Notes: generated from the sequence alone by a model not told the origin. DNA of 64,000 bases from Arthrobacter sp. NicSoilB8 (GCF_019977355.1 NZ_AP024655.1:4340001-4404000), one strand, 5' to 3'. Shown: positions 38,484-47,990, counted from the stretch's first letter. Program-made: numbers and translations.

Positions 38484-38780
38484 GTGACTCTGACAATCTC
38501 GGTGTACGAAAAACAGGGTCTCTGCCGGGGCCCTGCAATCCAGAACGCCAGCTTCAGGGCGGTAAGCAACCAACTCGTCATCTACGACATCCCCCTGCGC
38601 ATCGTGTCGTCCCCCGGGCCACTCAACCCCGGCGCAGCGACTTACGAGGTCATGGACTCGGCGCTCTTCCCGGGCACCCTTTGGACACTGCGGGTGGGAG
38701 CACCGAAGTACGACTCGTGGGACTTCCAGGTTAAGAACGGGGAAACCCACGAGGTCTGGCTTTCTCGCACACCCGGGTGA
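38484..38780 (+). CDS. Small unknown protein downstream
   Basis: 98 residues from a GTG with GAGGG 7 nt upstream (a TTG at 38478 is also possible). Sequence suggests a small beta-sandwich (LTISVYEKQG, YDIPLRIVSSPGPLNPG, WDFQVKNGETHEVWLSR). It lies 48 bp after the preceding gene and is probably co-transcribed. No family recognised. Confidence 0.6.
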   Translation: MTLTISVYEKQGLCRGPAIQNASFRAVSNQLVIYDIPLRIVSSPGPLNPGAATYEVMDSALFPGTLWTLRVGAPKYDSWDFQVKNGETHEVWLSRTPG

Positions 38781-38807
38781 GGGTAACAGAGTACGGCGGT
38801 GTCTCTC

Positions 38808-38960
38808 AGCTTCGACAAAGAAGACTACAAAGGCCGAGAACGTCGTCGAACGGAACTTCTACATCGTCAAGCAATGGCGGGCCCTGTCAGCACGCTACGA
38901 CAAACTCGCACTGACCTACCGCGGCGGAGCAGTTCTCCCGGCAGTCCAAATCTCGCCCAC
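38808..38960 (+). pseudogene. IS5-family transposase C-terminal remnant
   Basis: FDKEDYKGR in one frame continues as ENVVERNFYIVKQWRALSAR, then YDKLALTYRGGAVLPAVQI, in the next. This is the conserved C-terminus of IS5-type transposases (NVVER...LKQWR...RYDK). One frameshift and loss of the rest make it non-functional. It lies between the unknown gene pair and the convergent fdhF-like gene. Confidence 0.75.
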
Positions 38961-38977
38961 AGCATTAGGAGACACGC

Positions 38978-41329
38978 CTAGATGACAGTGGCCGGTTCGA
39001 GAGCGCCGGCCGCGGCGGATGGAGCCGCGCCGGGGTGCGGTTCGAAGCGGACGAACATGGCTTTGAAGCCGGGGGTGTTGGATTCGCGGGCGACGTTTTC
39101 CTTGTGGACCAGGGCGTTGGCTTCGGGGAAGTAGGCTGCGGCGCAGCCCTTGGCCGTGGGGTAGGCCACGAGCCGGAATTTCTCGGCCTGCCGGTCGTGG
39201 CCGCGGAAGGTGCTCACGACGTCCACGAGGTCGCGGTCCTGGAAGCCGAGTTCGGCGAGGTCCTCCGGGTGGACGAGGATCACGCGGCGGCCGCCGGAGA
39301 TCCCGCGGTAGCGGTCGTCCAGGCCGTAGAACGTGGTGTTGTACTGGTCGTGGCTGCGGATGGTCTGCAGGACCAGGTGCCCGGCCGGGGGCGTGAGGTA
39401 TTCCAGGGGGCTGACGGTGAAGCGGCCGCGGCCGATGTCCGTGGCGAAGGAGCGGGTGTCCCGTGGCGGGTTGGGCAGCACGAAGCCGTTTTTGGTCCGG
39501 ACCCGGGTGTTGAAGTCTCCGAAGCCGGGGATGACGCGGGAGATGTGGTCCCGGATGACGTCGTAGTCCTCGGCCATGGCCTTCCAGTCCACGGGATGGT
39601 CCTCGCCGAAGGTGGCGTCGGCCATGCGTGCGACGATGACGGGTTCGGCGAGCAGGTGCTCGGAGACCGGCTGGAGCCGGCCCCGGGTGGAGTGGACCAC
39701 GGACATGGAGTCCTCCACGGACAGGAACTGGGCGCCCGTGGGGTGTTTGTCGTCCTTGTCCGTCCGGCCCAGGGTGGGCAGGATGAGCGAGGTGCGGCCG
39801 TGCACCACGTGGGACCGGTTGGGTTTGGTGGAGATGTGCACGGTCAGGCCGATCCGCTGCATCCCCGCCTCCAGGGTTTCCGTGTCGGAGCAGGCCAGGG
39901 AGAAGTTGCCGCCCATGGACACGAACACGTCCACGTCGTCGCGCTCGAACGCCTCCATCGCCTCCACGGCGTCGAAGCCGTGGCCGCGGGGCGAGGTGAT
40001 CCCGAACTCGGTGTCCAGGGCCGTCAGGAGCCATTCCTTCGGTTTCTCCCAGATGCCCATGGTCCGGTCGCCCTGGACGTTGGAGTGCCCGCGGACCGGG
40101 CAGGCGCCGGCGCCGGGTTTGCCGAAATTGCCCTGCAGCAGCAGGACGTTGACCATTTCCTTGATGGTGTCCACCGAGTGCGGCTGCTGCGTGACGCCCA
40201 GGGCCCAGCAGAAGATCGTGGCCTTGGACCGGATGAGCATGCCGGCCACGTCCTGGATCTGGGCCCGGGTCAGGCCCGTGGCCTTCTCGGTCTCCTCCCA
40301 GTCCAGGACCCGGCGGGCCGCGCGGTAGGCGTCGAAGCCGTCGGTCTGCGCCGCAAGGAAGGAATGGTCGACGACGGTGCCCGGGTTGCGTTCTTCCTCG
40401 GCCAGGAGCAGGTGTCCCAGGGCCTGGAACAGGGCCAGGTCCCCGCCGACCTTGATCTGCAGGTACTCATCGGCCAGCGGCGTGCCGCCGCCCACGACGC
40501 CCGAGATGGTCTGCGGGTCCTTGAAGTTGAACAATCCGGCCTCGGGCAGCGGGTTCACCGCCACCACCTTGCCGCCGCTGTCCTTGCATTCCTTCAGCGC
40601 GGACAGCATGCGGGGGTGGTTGGTGCCGGGGTTCTGCCCGACGACGAAGATCAGCTCCGCGTCGTGGATGTCCTCCAGGGACACGGTCCCCTTGCCGATC
40701 CCGATGGTCGGGTTCAGCGCCGAGCCGGAGGACTCGTGGCACATGTTCGAGCAGTCCGGCAGGTTGTTGGTGCCCAGGGCCCGGGCGAACAGCTGGTACA
40801 TGAACGCCGTCTCATTCGCCGTGCGCCCCGAGGTGTAGAACACGCAGCGCTCGGGCGTGGATGCCCGGAGGTGCTCGCCAATGAGCCCGAACGCGTCCGC
40901 CCAGGAAATCGGCGAATAGTGCGTCTCCCCGTCCCGGATCACCACAGGTTCGCTGAGCCGGCCCTGGTTGCCCAGCCAGTACTCGCTCTTCCCCGCCAGC
41001 TCCGCGATGGAATGCCGGGCCCAGAACTCCGCGCCCACGGTCCGCAGCGTGTTTTCCTCGGCCACGGCCTTCGCGCCGTTCTCGCAGAACTCGGCGGCCT
41101 TGCGCTTCGTGGCCGATTCCGGCCAGGCGCAGCCCGGGCAGTCGAAGCCGCCCTGCTGGTTCAACCGCAGCAGCGACTGAGCCGTGCGGGTCACCCCGGC
41201 CTGCGCCACCGCGCGTTCCAGCGCCACCATCACGGCCTTGACCCCGGCGGCCTCGGTCTTGGGCTTGTGGACCTGGAGCTCGTCCTCGTTGATGTCCGCG
41301 ACGGGGGCGGGCTGTTTCCCGAACTTCAT
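38978..41329 (-). CDS. FdhF/YdeP-type molybdopterin oxidoreductase
   Basis: 783 residues. N-terminal Cys pair in FDCPGCAWPE, molybdopterin-domain segments (FYTSGRTANETAFMYQLFAR, NMCHESSG, VVGQNPGTNHPRM, FGKPGAGACPVRGHSNVQGD) and a C-terminal dinucleotide-binding domain (SHDQYNTTFYGLDDRYRG). It belongs to the FdhF/YdeP group of formate-dehydrogenase-like proteins. Next to formaldehyde oxidation genes, formate oxidation to CO2 is the natural role, though true activity of this group is poorly established. AGGAAAG precedes the ATG. Confidence 0.85.
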   Translation of the reverse strand: MKFGKQPAPVADINEDELQVHKPKTEAAGVKAVMVALERAVAQAGVTRTAQSLLRLNQQGGFDCPGCAWPESATKRKAAEFCENGAKAVAEENTLRTVGAEFWARHSIAELAGKSEYWLGNQGRLSEPVVIRDGETHYSPISWADAFGLIGEHLRASTPERCVFYTSGRTANETAFMYQLFARALGTNNLPDCSNMCHESSGSALNPTIGIGKGTVSLEDIHDAELIFVVGQNPGTNHPRMLSALKECKDSGGKVVAVNPLPEAGLFNFKDPQTISGVVGGGTPLADEYLQIKVGGDLALFQALGHLLLAEEERNPGTVVDHSFLAAQTDGFDAYRAARRVLDWEETEKATGLTRAQIQDVAGMLIRSKATIFCWALGVTQQPHSVDTIKEMVNVLLLQGNFGKPGAGACPVRGHSNVQGDRTMGIWEKPKEWLLTALDTEFGITSPRGHGFDAVEAMEAFERDDVDVFVSMGGNFSLACSDTETLEAGMQRIGLTVHISTKPNRSHVVHGRTSLILPTLGRTDKDDKHPTGAQFLSVEDSMSVVHSTRGRLQPVSEHLLAEPVIVARMADATFGEDHPVDWKAMAEDYDVIRDHISRVIPGFGDFNTRVRTKNGFVLPNPPRDTRSFATDIGRGRFTVSPLEYLTPPAGHLVLQTIRSHDQYNTTFYGLDDRYRGISGGRRVILVHPEDLAELGFQDRDLVDVVSTFRGHDRQAEKFRLVAYPTAKGCAAAYFPEANALVHKENVARESNTPGFKAMFVRFEPHPGAAPSAAAGALEPATVI

Positions 41330-41379
41330 TGTTCCAACTTTCCTAACCGCTAAATTCCTGCTGGTCCGCTCGCAAGTAT

Positions 41380-41405
41380 GGCGCGCCAGCCTTTCCTGGC
41401 GCGCC
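41380..41405 (-). terminator. Hairpin after the MBL hydrolase gene
   Basis: A perfect 10-bp stem (GGCGCGCCAG, complement at 41396-41405) with a 6-nt loop, 32 bp downstream of the MBL stop and 50 bp before the fdhF-like start. Confidence 0.75.
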
Positions 41406-41436
41406 TTACTGGATGTTTGTTACTCAGAAACCCTGC

Positions 41437-42057
41437 CTACCGGGACAACTTCGCCAGCGTTTCCCGCTCGGCACCAATGGTGGTGCTCTCGCCGTGACCG
41501 GTCCGGACCACCGTGTCCTCCGGCAGCGTCAGCAGCCGATCGCGGATGGAGGCCAGGATGGTCGGGTAATCGCTGTAGGAGCGCCCCGTCGCACCCGGTC
41601 CACCGTTGAAGAGCGTGTCCCCGGTGAACACCGTTCCCTCGCTTTCGAGGTAAAAGCAGGTGGAGCCCGGGGAATGCCCCGGGGTGTGGATGGCCAACAG
41701 CGCGGTGCCGCCCACCTCGAACACGTCACCGTCGCCGTGGTACCGGTCCGGTTCCGTATCCGGGTAAGCCTGCTTCCAGAGGACCAGGTCCTCCGGGTTC
41801 AGGTGGATCGGGGCGCCCAGTGCCTCTGCCACCTCGCGGGCGGCACCGATGTGGTCGTTGTGCGCATGGGTCAGCAGGATGGCCAGGACCTTCCGGCCGC
41901 GCACCTGGTTGATGATGGCTGCCGCATCATGCGGTGAGTCGATGATGACGCACTCATAGTCGTTGCCCACGATCCAAACGTTGTTGTCCACGTCCCAGGT
42001 GCCCCCGTCGAGCGAAAAAATGCCCGAGGTGACAAGGTTTTCGATGGTGACTGTCAT
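41437..42057 (-). CDS. MBL-fold hydrolase, probable S-formylmycothiol hydrolase
   Basis: 206 residues with the metallo-beta-lactamase metal motif [27 protein letters not shown] and [10 protein letters not shown]. The start overlaps the stop of the mycothiol dehydrogenase gene (ATGA), a coupling seen widely in actinobacteria. The expected reaction is hydrolysis of S-formylmycothiol to formate and mycothiol (inference from coupling; the fold alone also fits other thioester hydrolases). Confidence 0.85.
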   Translation of the reverse strand: MTVTIENLVTSGIFSLDGGTWDVDNNVWIVGNDYECVIIDSPHDAAAIINQVRGRKVLAILLTHAHNDHIGAAREVAEALGAPIHLNPEDLVLWKQAYPDTEPDRYHGDGDVFEVGGTALLAIHTPGHSPGSTCFYLESEGTVFTGDTLFNGGPGATGRSYSDYPTILASIRDRLLTLPEDTVVRTGHGESTTIGAERETLAKLSR

Positions 42058-43160
42058 GAGAGCTCCTTCAGAGACTGTATTTCAACGACCGAGCGCAGGA
42101 CCTTGCCGTCATGCATTTTGGCGAAGGCTTCCTCCACCTGGTCGATCGTGATGCGCTCCGTGACGAAAGCGTCCAGGTCCAGGTTGCCCAGCTTGTAGTG
42201 CGCCACGAGCATCGGGAAGTCCCGGGACGGCAGGCAGTCCCCGTACCAGGAGGACTTCAGCGACCCGCCCCGGCCAAAGACGTCCAGCAGCGGCAGCTCA
42301 AGCTTCGCGCCCGGCGTCGGCACGCCCACCAACACCACACGGCCGGCGAGGTCCCTGGCGTAGAACGCCTGCCTGTACGTCTCGGGGCGTCCCACCGCGT
42401 CGATTACGACGTCGGCACCATTACCCCCGGTCAGCGACCGGATGGCTTCGACCGGGTCCTCCCTGCTGGAGTCCACGCCGTGCGTCGCGCCCAGAGACCT
42501 GGCCATCTCGACCTTGTTCGCGTCGATATCCACCGCGATGATCGTCGTCGCGCCGGCCAGCTTGGCCCCGGCGATCGCGGCGATGCCCACGCCGCCGCAG
42601 CCGATCACGGCCACCGATTCGCCACGCTTGACCTCACCGGTGTTGATGGCGGCGCCGATGCCCGCCATCACACCGCAGCCGAGCAGCCCGACGGCCGCTG
42701 CATCAGCGTCCTCGTCAACCCTGGTGCACTGCCCGGCCGCGACCAGCGTCTTCTCCGCGAACGCGCCGATGCCCAGCGCAGCCGAGAGCTCCGTCCCGTC
42801 CTCCAGGGTCATCTTCTGCGTTGCATTGTGCGTGTTGAAGCAGTACTGCGGCTCACCCTTGGCGCACGCCCGGCATTCGCCGCACACCGCCCGCCAGTTC
42901 AGGATCACCCGGTCCCCCGGCCGAATCTGCGTGACATCGGACCCCACAGCGCTGACCACACCCGTGGCCTCGTGCCCCAGCAGGTAGGGGAAGTCGTCGC
43001 CGATGCCGCCCTGCTTATAGTGCAGGTCCGTGTGGCAGACCCCGCACGTGAGAATGTCCACCAGGGCCTCCCCCGGCCCCGGATCCGGGACCAGGATTGT
43101 CTCCAGCGAAACCGGGGCATTCTTCTCCCTGGCGATGACTGCCTGTACTTTGTGGACCAT
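42054..43160 (-). CDS. mscR: S-(hydroxymethyl)mycothiol dehydrogenase
   Basis: 368 residues, zinc-dependent long-chain alcohol dehydrogenase family. Oxidises the formaldehyde-mycothiol adduct with NAD. Seen: [14 protein letters not shown] and GHEATG (catalytic zinc), the structural-zinc cysteines in [16 protein letters not shown] and the coenzyme site [22 protein letters not shown] lies before the ATG at 43160. It forms an operon with the MBL hydrolase and then leads to formate and the FdhF-like enzyme: a linear dissimilation route for formaldehyde. Confidence 0.93.
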   Translation of the reverse strand: MVHKVQAVIAREKNAPVSLETILVPDPGPGEALVDILTCGVCHTDLHYKQGGIGDDFPYLLGHEATGVVSAVGSDVTQIRPGDRVILNWRAVCGECRACAKGEPQYCFNTHNATQKMTLEDGTELSAALGIGAFAEKTLVAAGQCTRVDEDADAAAVGLLGCGVMAGIGAAINTGEVKRGESVAVIGCGGVGIAAIAGAKLAGATTIIAVDIDANKVEMARSLGATHGVDSSREDPVEAIRSLTGGNGADVVIDAVGRPETYRQAFYARDLAGRVVLVGVPTPGAKLELPLLDVFGRGGSLKSSWYGDCLPSRDFPMLVAHYKLGNLDLDAFVTERITIDQVEEAFAKMHDGKVLRSVVEIQSLKELS

Positions 43161-43262
43161 TATTCCTGTGTTCCTTTCCTGGATCCGGCCGGATCCGGTA
43201 TCGGCACGAGGTGCCAATCTAACTAACGCGTTGGGGTTCCTGGTCCTCGGTTGCGCGGTCCC

Positions 43263-44255
43263 CTATACGGCGATCAGTGACTGAAGATCCCGGTTACGCC
43301 TTGGTTCCCCGTTGCACGTGAACGTCATGTCGGTTTCCTGGTGCATTTTGGAGGTATCAAGACTGCGGACGGTTTCGCCGAAGACTTCGTCGGGGTCCAG
43401 GCGGCGGAGCTCCTCGGCGAGGCAGTCCTTGAGGCTGCGGCGGGGCAGGGAGATCCGCTGTGCGGGCTGGCCGGGCTGGGTCAGTTCCGCGATGGTCAGT
43501 CCGGGCCGGAAGAGCTGGATGTCGCCGCCTGGCCGGGTGAGGCGGACGCGGCGGATGCCGGTGCCGGCCGGGTCCGCGACGATCGTCACGGGGACATCCA
43601 GGGCCAGGGTGAGCCAGGCCGCGAGCAGGATGGTGGAGGGGGAGTCCGAGGCCCCTTCGACGGCGACGGCGGTGACCGGTGAGTCGTCGACCTGGTCCAG
43701 GACCGCGGCGAGCTGGATGCGCCAGTTGGTCAGGCGGGTCCAGGCGAGGTCCGTGTCGCCGGCCTTGTACGTGGCCCGGATGTTTTCCAGCGCCGCGACC
43801 GGGTCGGCCTCGTTGGCCGAGTCGGTGATCCGGCGGTGCGCGATGCTCCCGATCGAGGTCTGGCAGGCGTTCCGGGGGGCGCCGTGCGGCCACCAGGCCA
43901 CGATCGGGGCGTCCGGGAGCAGCAGGGCCGCGACCAGGGATTCGCTTTCCTCGGCGAGTTCGCCGTAGCCGCGCAGCAGGATGACCTCGGAGGCCCCGGC
44001 GTCGCCGCCGACCCGGATCTGGGCGTCCAGCCGGGTCGGGGCGGAGGCCCCGGCGTCGGCGAGGACGATGATCCGGCACGGGTGTTCGCGGCTGGCCTCG
44101 TTGGCGGCCTCGATGGCCTCCTCCTCGAGCCCGGAGCGGGTGACGACCACGAGGGTCAGCACCCGGCCCAGGGCGATCACGCCGCCCTGCTCGCGCAGGG
44201 CCATGATCTTCTTGGAGATCTTGGAGGTGGTGGTGTCGGGAAGATCTACGATCAT
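43263..44255 (-). CDS. opcA: Glucose-6-phosphate dehydrogenase assembly protein OpcA
   Basis: 330 residues. Activates Zwf allosterically in actinobacteria. Seen: MIVDLPDTTTSKISKKIMAL start, APIVAWWPHGAP, TNWRIQLAAVLDQ, RVRLTRPGGDIQL and DCLAEELRRLDPDEVF. Its ATG overlaps the zwf stop (ATGA). The last 35 or so residues (SKMHQETDMTFTCNGEPRRN...) do not look like the usual OpcA end and may result from a 3' rearrangement. The OpcA remnant before gnd is a second copy of the same region. Confidence 0.94.
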   Translation of the reverse strand: MIVDLPDTTTSKISKKIMALREQGGVIALGRVLTLVVVTRSGLEEEAIEAANEASREHPCRIIVLADAGASAPTRLDAQIRVGGDAGASEVILLRGYGELAEESESLVAALLLPDAPIVAWWPHGAPRNACQTSIGSIAHRRITDSANEADPVAALENIRATYKAGDTDLAWTRLTNWRIQLAAVLDQVDDSPVTAVAVEGASDSPSTILLAAWLTLALDVPVTIVADPAGTGIRRVRLTRPGGDIQLFRPGLTIAELTQPGQPAQRISLPRRSLKDCLAEELRRLDPDEVFGETVRSLDTSKMHQETDMTFTCNGEPRRNRDLQSLIAV

Positions 44256-45820
44256 GGCCTTCTCCAGGTTCGTCCGTCGCGGGCAAGGAGTTCATCGGCC
44301 GAGGCCGGGCCCCAGCTGCCGGGCCGGTACGGCTCGGGCTGTTCGGGCAGGGACGCCCAGTAGTCCTCGAACGGGTCAAGGATCTTCCAGGACAGCTCGA
44401 CCTCGGCGTGGCGGGGGAACAGCGGGGGCTCGCCGAGGAGCACGTCGAGGATGAGGCGTTCGTACGCTTCGGGGCTGGACTCGGTGAAGGAGTGGCCGTA
44501 GCCGAAGTCCATGGTGACGTCGCGGACCTCCATCTGGGTGCCCGGGACCTTGGACCCGAACCGGATGGTGGCGCCCTCGTCGGGCTGGACCCGGATGACC
44601 ACGGCGTTCTGGCCGAAGTCGTCCTCGCTGTGGTCGCGGAACAGCAGGTTGGGTGCGCGTTTGAACACGACGGCGATTTCCGTCACCCGGCGCCCCAGCC
44701 GCTTGCCGGCGCGCAGGTAGAACGGCACGCCGGACCAGCGGCGGGTGTTGATGTCCACCCGGATCGCGGCGAACGTCTCGGTCTTCGAATCGGCCGGGAT
44801 GCCTTCTTCCTCCAGGTAGCCCAGGACCTCCTCGCCGCCCTGCCAGCCGCCGGTGAACTGGCCGCGGGCGGAGTGGGTGGAGAGATCGTGCGGGAGCCTG
44901 ACGGCGGCGAGGACCTTTTCCTTCTCCGCCCGCAGGTCATCGGCGTTGAAGGAGATCGGCTCCTCCATGGCCGTCAGGGCCAGGAGCTGGAGCAGGTGGT
45001 TCTGGATGACGTCGCGGGCCGCGCCCACGCCGTCGTAGTAGCCCGCCCGGCCGCCGGTGCCGATGTCCTCGGCCATGGTGATCTGGACGTGGTCCACATA
45101 GTTGGCGTTCCAGAGCGGCTCGAAGAGCTGGTTCGCGAAGCGCAGCGCCAGGATGTTCTGCACCGTCTCCTTGCCCAGGTAGTGGTCGATCCGGAACACC
45201 GCGTCCGGCGGGAACACCGACTCGACGATGTCGTTGAGCTGCCGGGCCGACTCCAGGTCGTGCCCGAACGGCTTCTCGATCACCACCCGGCGCCACTTGT
45301 CGCCCTCGGCCTGCGCCAGGCCGTGCTTGGAGAGCTGGCGGCAGACCTGCTCGAAGGCCTTCGGCGGGATCGAGAGGTAGAACGCGTGGTTGCCGCGGGT
45401 CCCGCGCTGCTCGTCGAGCTCATCGATCGTTTCGGACAATCGCTTGAACGCCTCGTCGTCGTCGAACTCGCCCTGCACGAAGCGGATGCCCTCGGAGAGC
45501 TGCTTCCAGACCGTTTCATCGAACGGGGTCCGGGCGTAGGCCTTGACGGACTCCTTGACCTCCGCAGCGAAGTCCTCGTTCTCCCACTTCCGGCGGGCAA
45601 AGCCCACCAGGGCGAAGCTCGGCGGCAGCAGCCCGCGGTTGGCGAGGTCATACACCGCCGGCATGAGCTTCTTGCGGGCGAGATCCCCGGTCACCCCGAA
45701 CAGGACCAGCGAAGACGGTCCGGCGATACGGTTCAGACGGCGGTCACGAGGCTCCCGGAGCGGATTACGCCCGGACTTGTGCCCGGGCCTCGCGCTTGAT
45801 TCGACGCTGGTAAGTGACAT
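44252..45820 (-). CDS. zwf: Glucose-6-phosphate 1-dehydrogenase
   Basis: 522 residues. Oxidises glucose-6-P with NADP, first step of cyclic formaldehyde oxidation. Seen: LVLFGVTGDLARKKLMPAVY (coenzyme site), RIDHYLGKETVQNILALRF (active-site His/Asp) and VIEKPFGHDL. The ATG at 45820 (SLTSVESSARPG) is preferred to 45847; the ribosome site is weak. It is coupled to opcA. hxlB/hxlA copy 3 lies just upstream on the same strand, so the RuMP fixation and oxidation genes may be co-ordinated. Confidence 0.95.
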   Translation of the reverse strand: MSLTSVESSARPGHKSGRNPLREPRDRRLNRIAGPSSLVLFGVTGDLARKKLMPAVYDLANRGLLPPSFALVGFARRKWENEDFAAEVKESVKAYARTPFDETVWKQLSEGIRFVQGEFDDDEAFKRLSETIDELDEQRGTRGNHAFYLSIPPKAFEQVCRQLSKHGLAQAEGDKWRRVVIEKPFGHDLESARQLNDIVESVFPPDAVFRIDHYLGKETVQNILALRFANQLFEPLWNANYVDHVQITMAEDIGTGGRAGYYDGVGAARDVIQNHLLQLLALTAMEEPISFNADDLRAEKEKVLAAVRLPHDLSTHSARGQFTGGWQGGEEVLGYLEEEGIPADSKTETFAAIRVDINTRRWSGVPFYLRAGKRLGRRVTEIAVVFKRAPNLLFRDHSEDDFGQNAVVIRVQPDEGATIRFGSKVPGTQMEVRDVTMDFGYGHSFTESSPEAYERLILDVLLGEPPLFPRHAEVELSWKILDPFEDYWASLPEQPEPYRPGSWGPASADELLARDGRTWRRP

Positions 45821-45867
45821 GGTGGCTTCTAACTTTCGACAGGGCATTTGCGGCCGCGGACCGGCGG

Positions 45868-46083
45868 TTAGGAGAGGATCTGCTCGCGGGTCTCACCGTA
45901 GGGAACGGTGTCGCTGAGGGCGAGCGTGTAACGGCTGGGAGTATGGCGGGTGACTAGAATGCCGGAGTAGCAGTGGGGCCTGGCTACCTGCCGGAGGGTG
46001 GCCTCGGCATCGTCGAGCAACTCGTAAAGACGGCTTGGCTCGGTAACAACTACTTCTACGTTGTGTGTGGCCTGACTACGCAT
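45868..46083 (-). CDS. Small conserved actinobacterial protein
   Basis: 71 residues (ATHNVEVVVTEPSRLYELLD...ILVTRHTPSRYTLALSD), with GAAGGA before the ATG. Similar small proteins of unknown function are common in Arthrobacter relatives. It is 47 bp upstream of zwf on the same strand, so it is probably in the zwf-opcA operon. Confidence 0.7.
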   Translation of the reverse strand: MRSQATHNVEVVVTEPSRLYELLDDAEATLRQVARPHCYSGILVTRHTPSRYTLALSDTVPYGETREQILS

Positions 46084-46179
46084 GATGAACGGTTCCTTCC
46101 CATGGGTTTAAGTGCGCCCATGCGCCAACCCCACTTCATTGGGGTGTTGTTTTCTTGGAATTGGATTCAGGACTGAACC

Positions 46180-46267
46180 GTACTGCCCGCAGTGACGGAT
46201 CTCCGCGGGCAGTACAGAAAAAGACATTCCGGGCTGCAGCCCCCAATCACAAGGTCCTGCAGCCCGG
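46180..46267 (-). terminator. Two tandem hairpins after hxlA copy 3
   Basis: Perfect 11-bp stems at 46180-46215 (GTACTGCCCGC) and 46229-46267 (CCGGGCTGCAG) lie just downstream of the hxlA stop, before the small-protein gene. They probably end the hxlB-hxlA transcript. Confidence 0.75.
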
Positions 46268-46320
46268 AGGTGGCGTCTCGCAGCCGTTGGGAGTGCGGGA
46301 CGTCACCGTCAACCGGCTGG

Positions 46321-46944
46321 TTAGTTGATGGCTGCGCGGAGCTGCTTGGCGGCCAGGGCGGGGTCGGCTGCACCGTAGATGGCGCCGCCGGCGACGGCGA
46401 CGTCGGCGCCTGCCTTCTGGACGTCTGCGATGGTGGCGAGCTTCACGCCGCCGGCGACGGAGAACGGAACGCGGGCTTCTGCGCCGGCGCGGAGCAGACC
46501 GTTCAGGTCGAAGCCGGGCTTGGCCTGCTCGTCCAGGCCGGCGTGCATCTCGACGAACTTCGCACCCAGGGCGCGGACTTCCTTGGCGCGGGTGACCTTG
46601 TCGGCGACACCGATGAGGTCCACGACGATGCCCTTGTTGTGGGCCTTGGCGGCCTTGACGGCGCCGGCGATGGTGGAGTCGTCGGCTGCACCGAGCACGG
46701 TGACCAGGTCGGCGCCGGCCTTGAAGGCGATGTCGGCTTCAAGTTCACCGGCGTCCATCGTCTTCAGGTCAGCGAAGACAACCTTGTCCGGGTGGGCGTT
46801 CTTGATCGCGGTGATGACGGAGAGGCCTTCGGCCTTGATCAGCGGCGTACCGAGTTCGATGATATCCACGAATTCGGCAACCTGGCCGGCGAGTTCGAGG
46901 GCGGCTTCGGTGGTCAGGAGGTCGATAGCAACTTGGAGCTTCAT
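46321..46944 (-). CDS. hxlA: 3-hexulose-6-phosphate synthase (copy 3)
   Basis: 207 residues, protein sequence as copy 2. DNA is nearly identical to both other copies and so is the spacer to hxlB (TCCACTCAATTTTCAACACC), including the weak AGAAAGAAA before the start. Function as for the other copies: formaldehyde fixation onto ribulose-5-P. Confidence 0.95.
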   Translation of the reverse strand: MKLQVAIDLLTTEAALELAGQVAEFVDIIELGTPLIKAEGLSVITAIKNAHPDKVVFADLKTMDAGELEADIAFKAGADLVTVLGAADDSTIAGAVKAAKAHNKGIVVDLIGVADKVTRAKEVRALGAKFVEMHAGLDEQAKPGFDLNGLLRAGAEARVPFSVAGGVKLATIADVQKAGADVAVAGGAIYGAADPALAAKQLRAAIN

Positions 46945-47026
46945 GATGGTGTTTTCTTTCTGTTGGGCAACGCGGTGGGTGTTGAAAATTGAGTGGACAC
47001 TACGGTGGGTGAGATTTGCGCCCCGG

Positions 47027-47626
47027 TTATTCGAGGTTGGCGTGCCGGAGCCAGAGCTCTTCGGCGGGCACATCGGTGTTGTCCCACAGCGACTGGAAGA
47101 GAGCCTCGGTGGCGAGGAACAGCACCTGCTCGAACAGGGACCCCGAGTACTGGCGGGAAACGCTGGAGCCGTGGTCGGTCTTCTGCGCGGCCGGAATGAT
47201 CACCAGGGCGTCGGCCAGTCCGGCGAGCGGTGAACTCGCGTTGGTGGTGAACGCGGCAATCCGCGCTCCCGCCTTCGCCGCTGTTTCGGCTGACTTGACC
47301 ACTCCCGAGGTCGTCCCCGATCCGGAGGCCACCAGGAGCAGGTCACCGGAAGCGATTGCGGGAGTGGTGGTGTCACCGGCGATGTGGACATTCAGGCCCA
47401 GGTGCATCAGCCTCATGGCGGCCATCCGCAGGACCAGGCCGCTCCGGCCCGCGCCGGCGACGAACACCCGGCCCGGCTGGCTGAGATGACGAGCCAGGTC
47501 GGCAATCTGCTGTTCATCAATCTTGGCCGCTGTGTCCGCGATCTCGTCCCGGACGAGAGAAAGATTCCGGACAATGTCATCTGTGCTGCTGTACCCGGTG
47601 CGAACCGCACCTGCTGTCGTAGTCAC
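47027..47626 (-). CDS. hxlB: 6-phospho-3-hexuloisomerase (copy 3)
   Basis: 199 residues from a GTG with AGAAGGGG upstream. The first 48 or so codons (TTTAGAVRTGYSSTDDIVRN...IDEQQI) differ clearly from copy 2, whereas from ADLARHLSQPGRVFVAG on the DNA is almost identical. The abrupt change marks a gene-conversion or recombination boundary. SIS-domain residues are complete. Confidence 0.94.
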   Translation of the reverse strand: MTTTAGAVRTGYSSTDDIVRNLSLVRDEIADTAAKIDEQQIADLARHLSQPGRVFVAGAGRSGLVLRMAAMRLMHLGLNVHIAGDTTTPAIASGDLLLVASGSGTTSGVVKSAETAAKAGARIAAFTTNASSPLAGLADALVIIPAAQKTDHGSSVSRQYSGSLFEQVLFLATEALFQSLWDNTDVPAEELWLRHANLE

Positions 47627-47710
47627 GATGTTTCCCCTTCTATTCGGTCGTTGGCCTGTAGCAGCCGGACGACGCTTTTCTGGTTGATGTCCATACTCCC
47701 GAAGCGAAGG

Positions 47711-47759
47711 GGCGGGGGTAACACTGTTTTCTGACGGTTCTGACTACACTTTAGGATGG
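47711..47759 (-). promoter_or_regulatory. Promoter block of hxlB copy 3, shared with tkt
   Basis: Matches 25518-25566 before tkt. The dyad position (47744-47759) is degenerate here: CTACAC-TTTA-GGATGG. It lies about 85-130 bp before the hxlB GTG. Copy 3 thus has a tkt-like promoter while copies 1 and 2 share a different one with the same dyad. Confidence 0.6.
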
Positions 47760-47990
47760 GTTTAGTCGCAGGCCGTCCGCTGAGGCAGCGTCCATCTTCT
47801 GGATAGCCAGGACGGCGGCAGCCCTGGCGGGAAGATCTGGATGACTGGACGGAGGTCTATCTCCTGAAGGCCTCAGTTTTGAAGGATTTATTGCATAGAC
47901 TCTGAAGTACCAGTTAAGTCCACTACCAGGTACGGACCGGACTGCTTGTTACTGACCGACCCCTTAGCCCATTTTCCGGAGCGCAGACTT

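Noticed and set aside
39035..41353. Long plus-strand open frame (about 770 codons) opposite the FdhF-like gene
   Set aside because: It mirrors the codon structure of the minus-strand gene, has no family motifs and consists of low-complexity Gly/Val/Glu-rich sequence.
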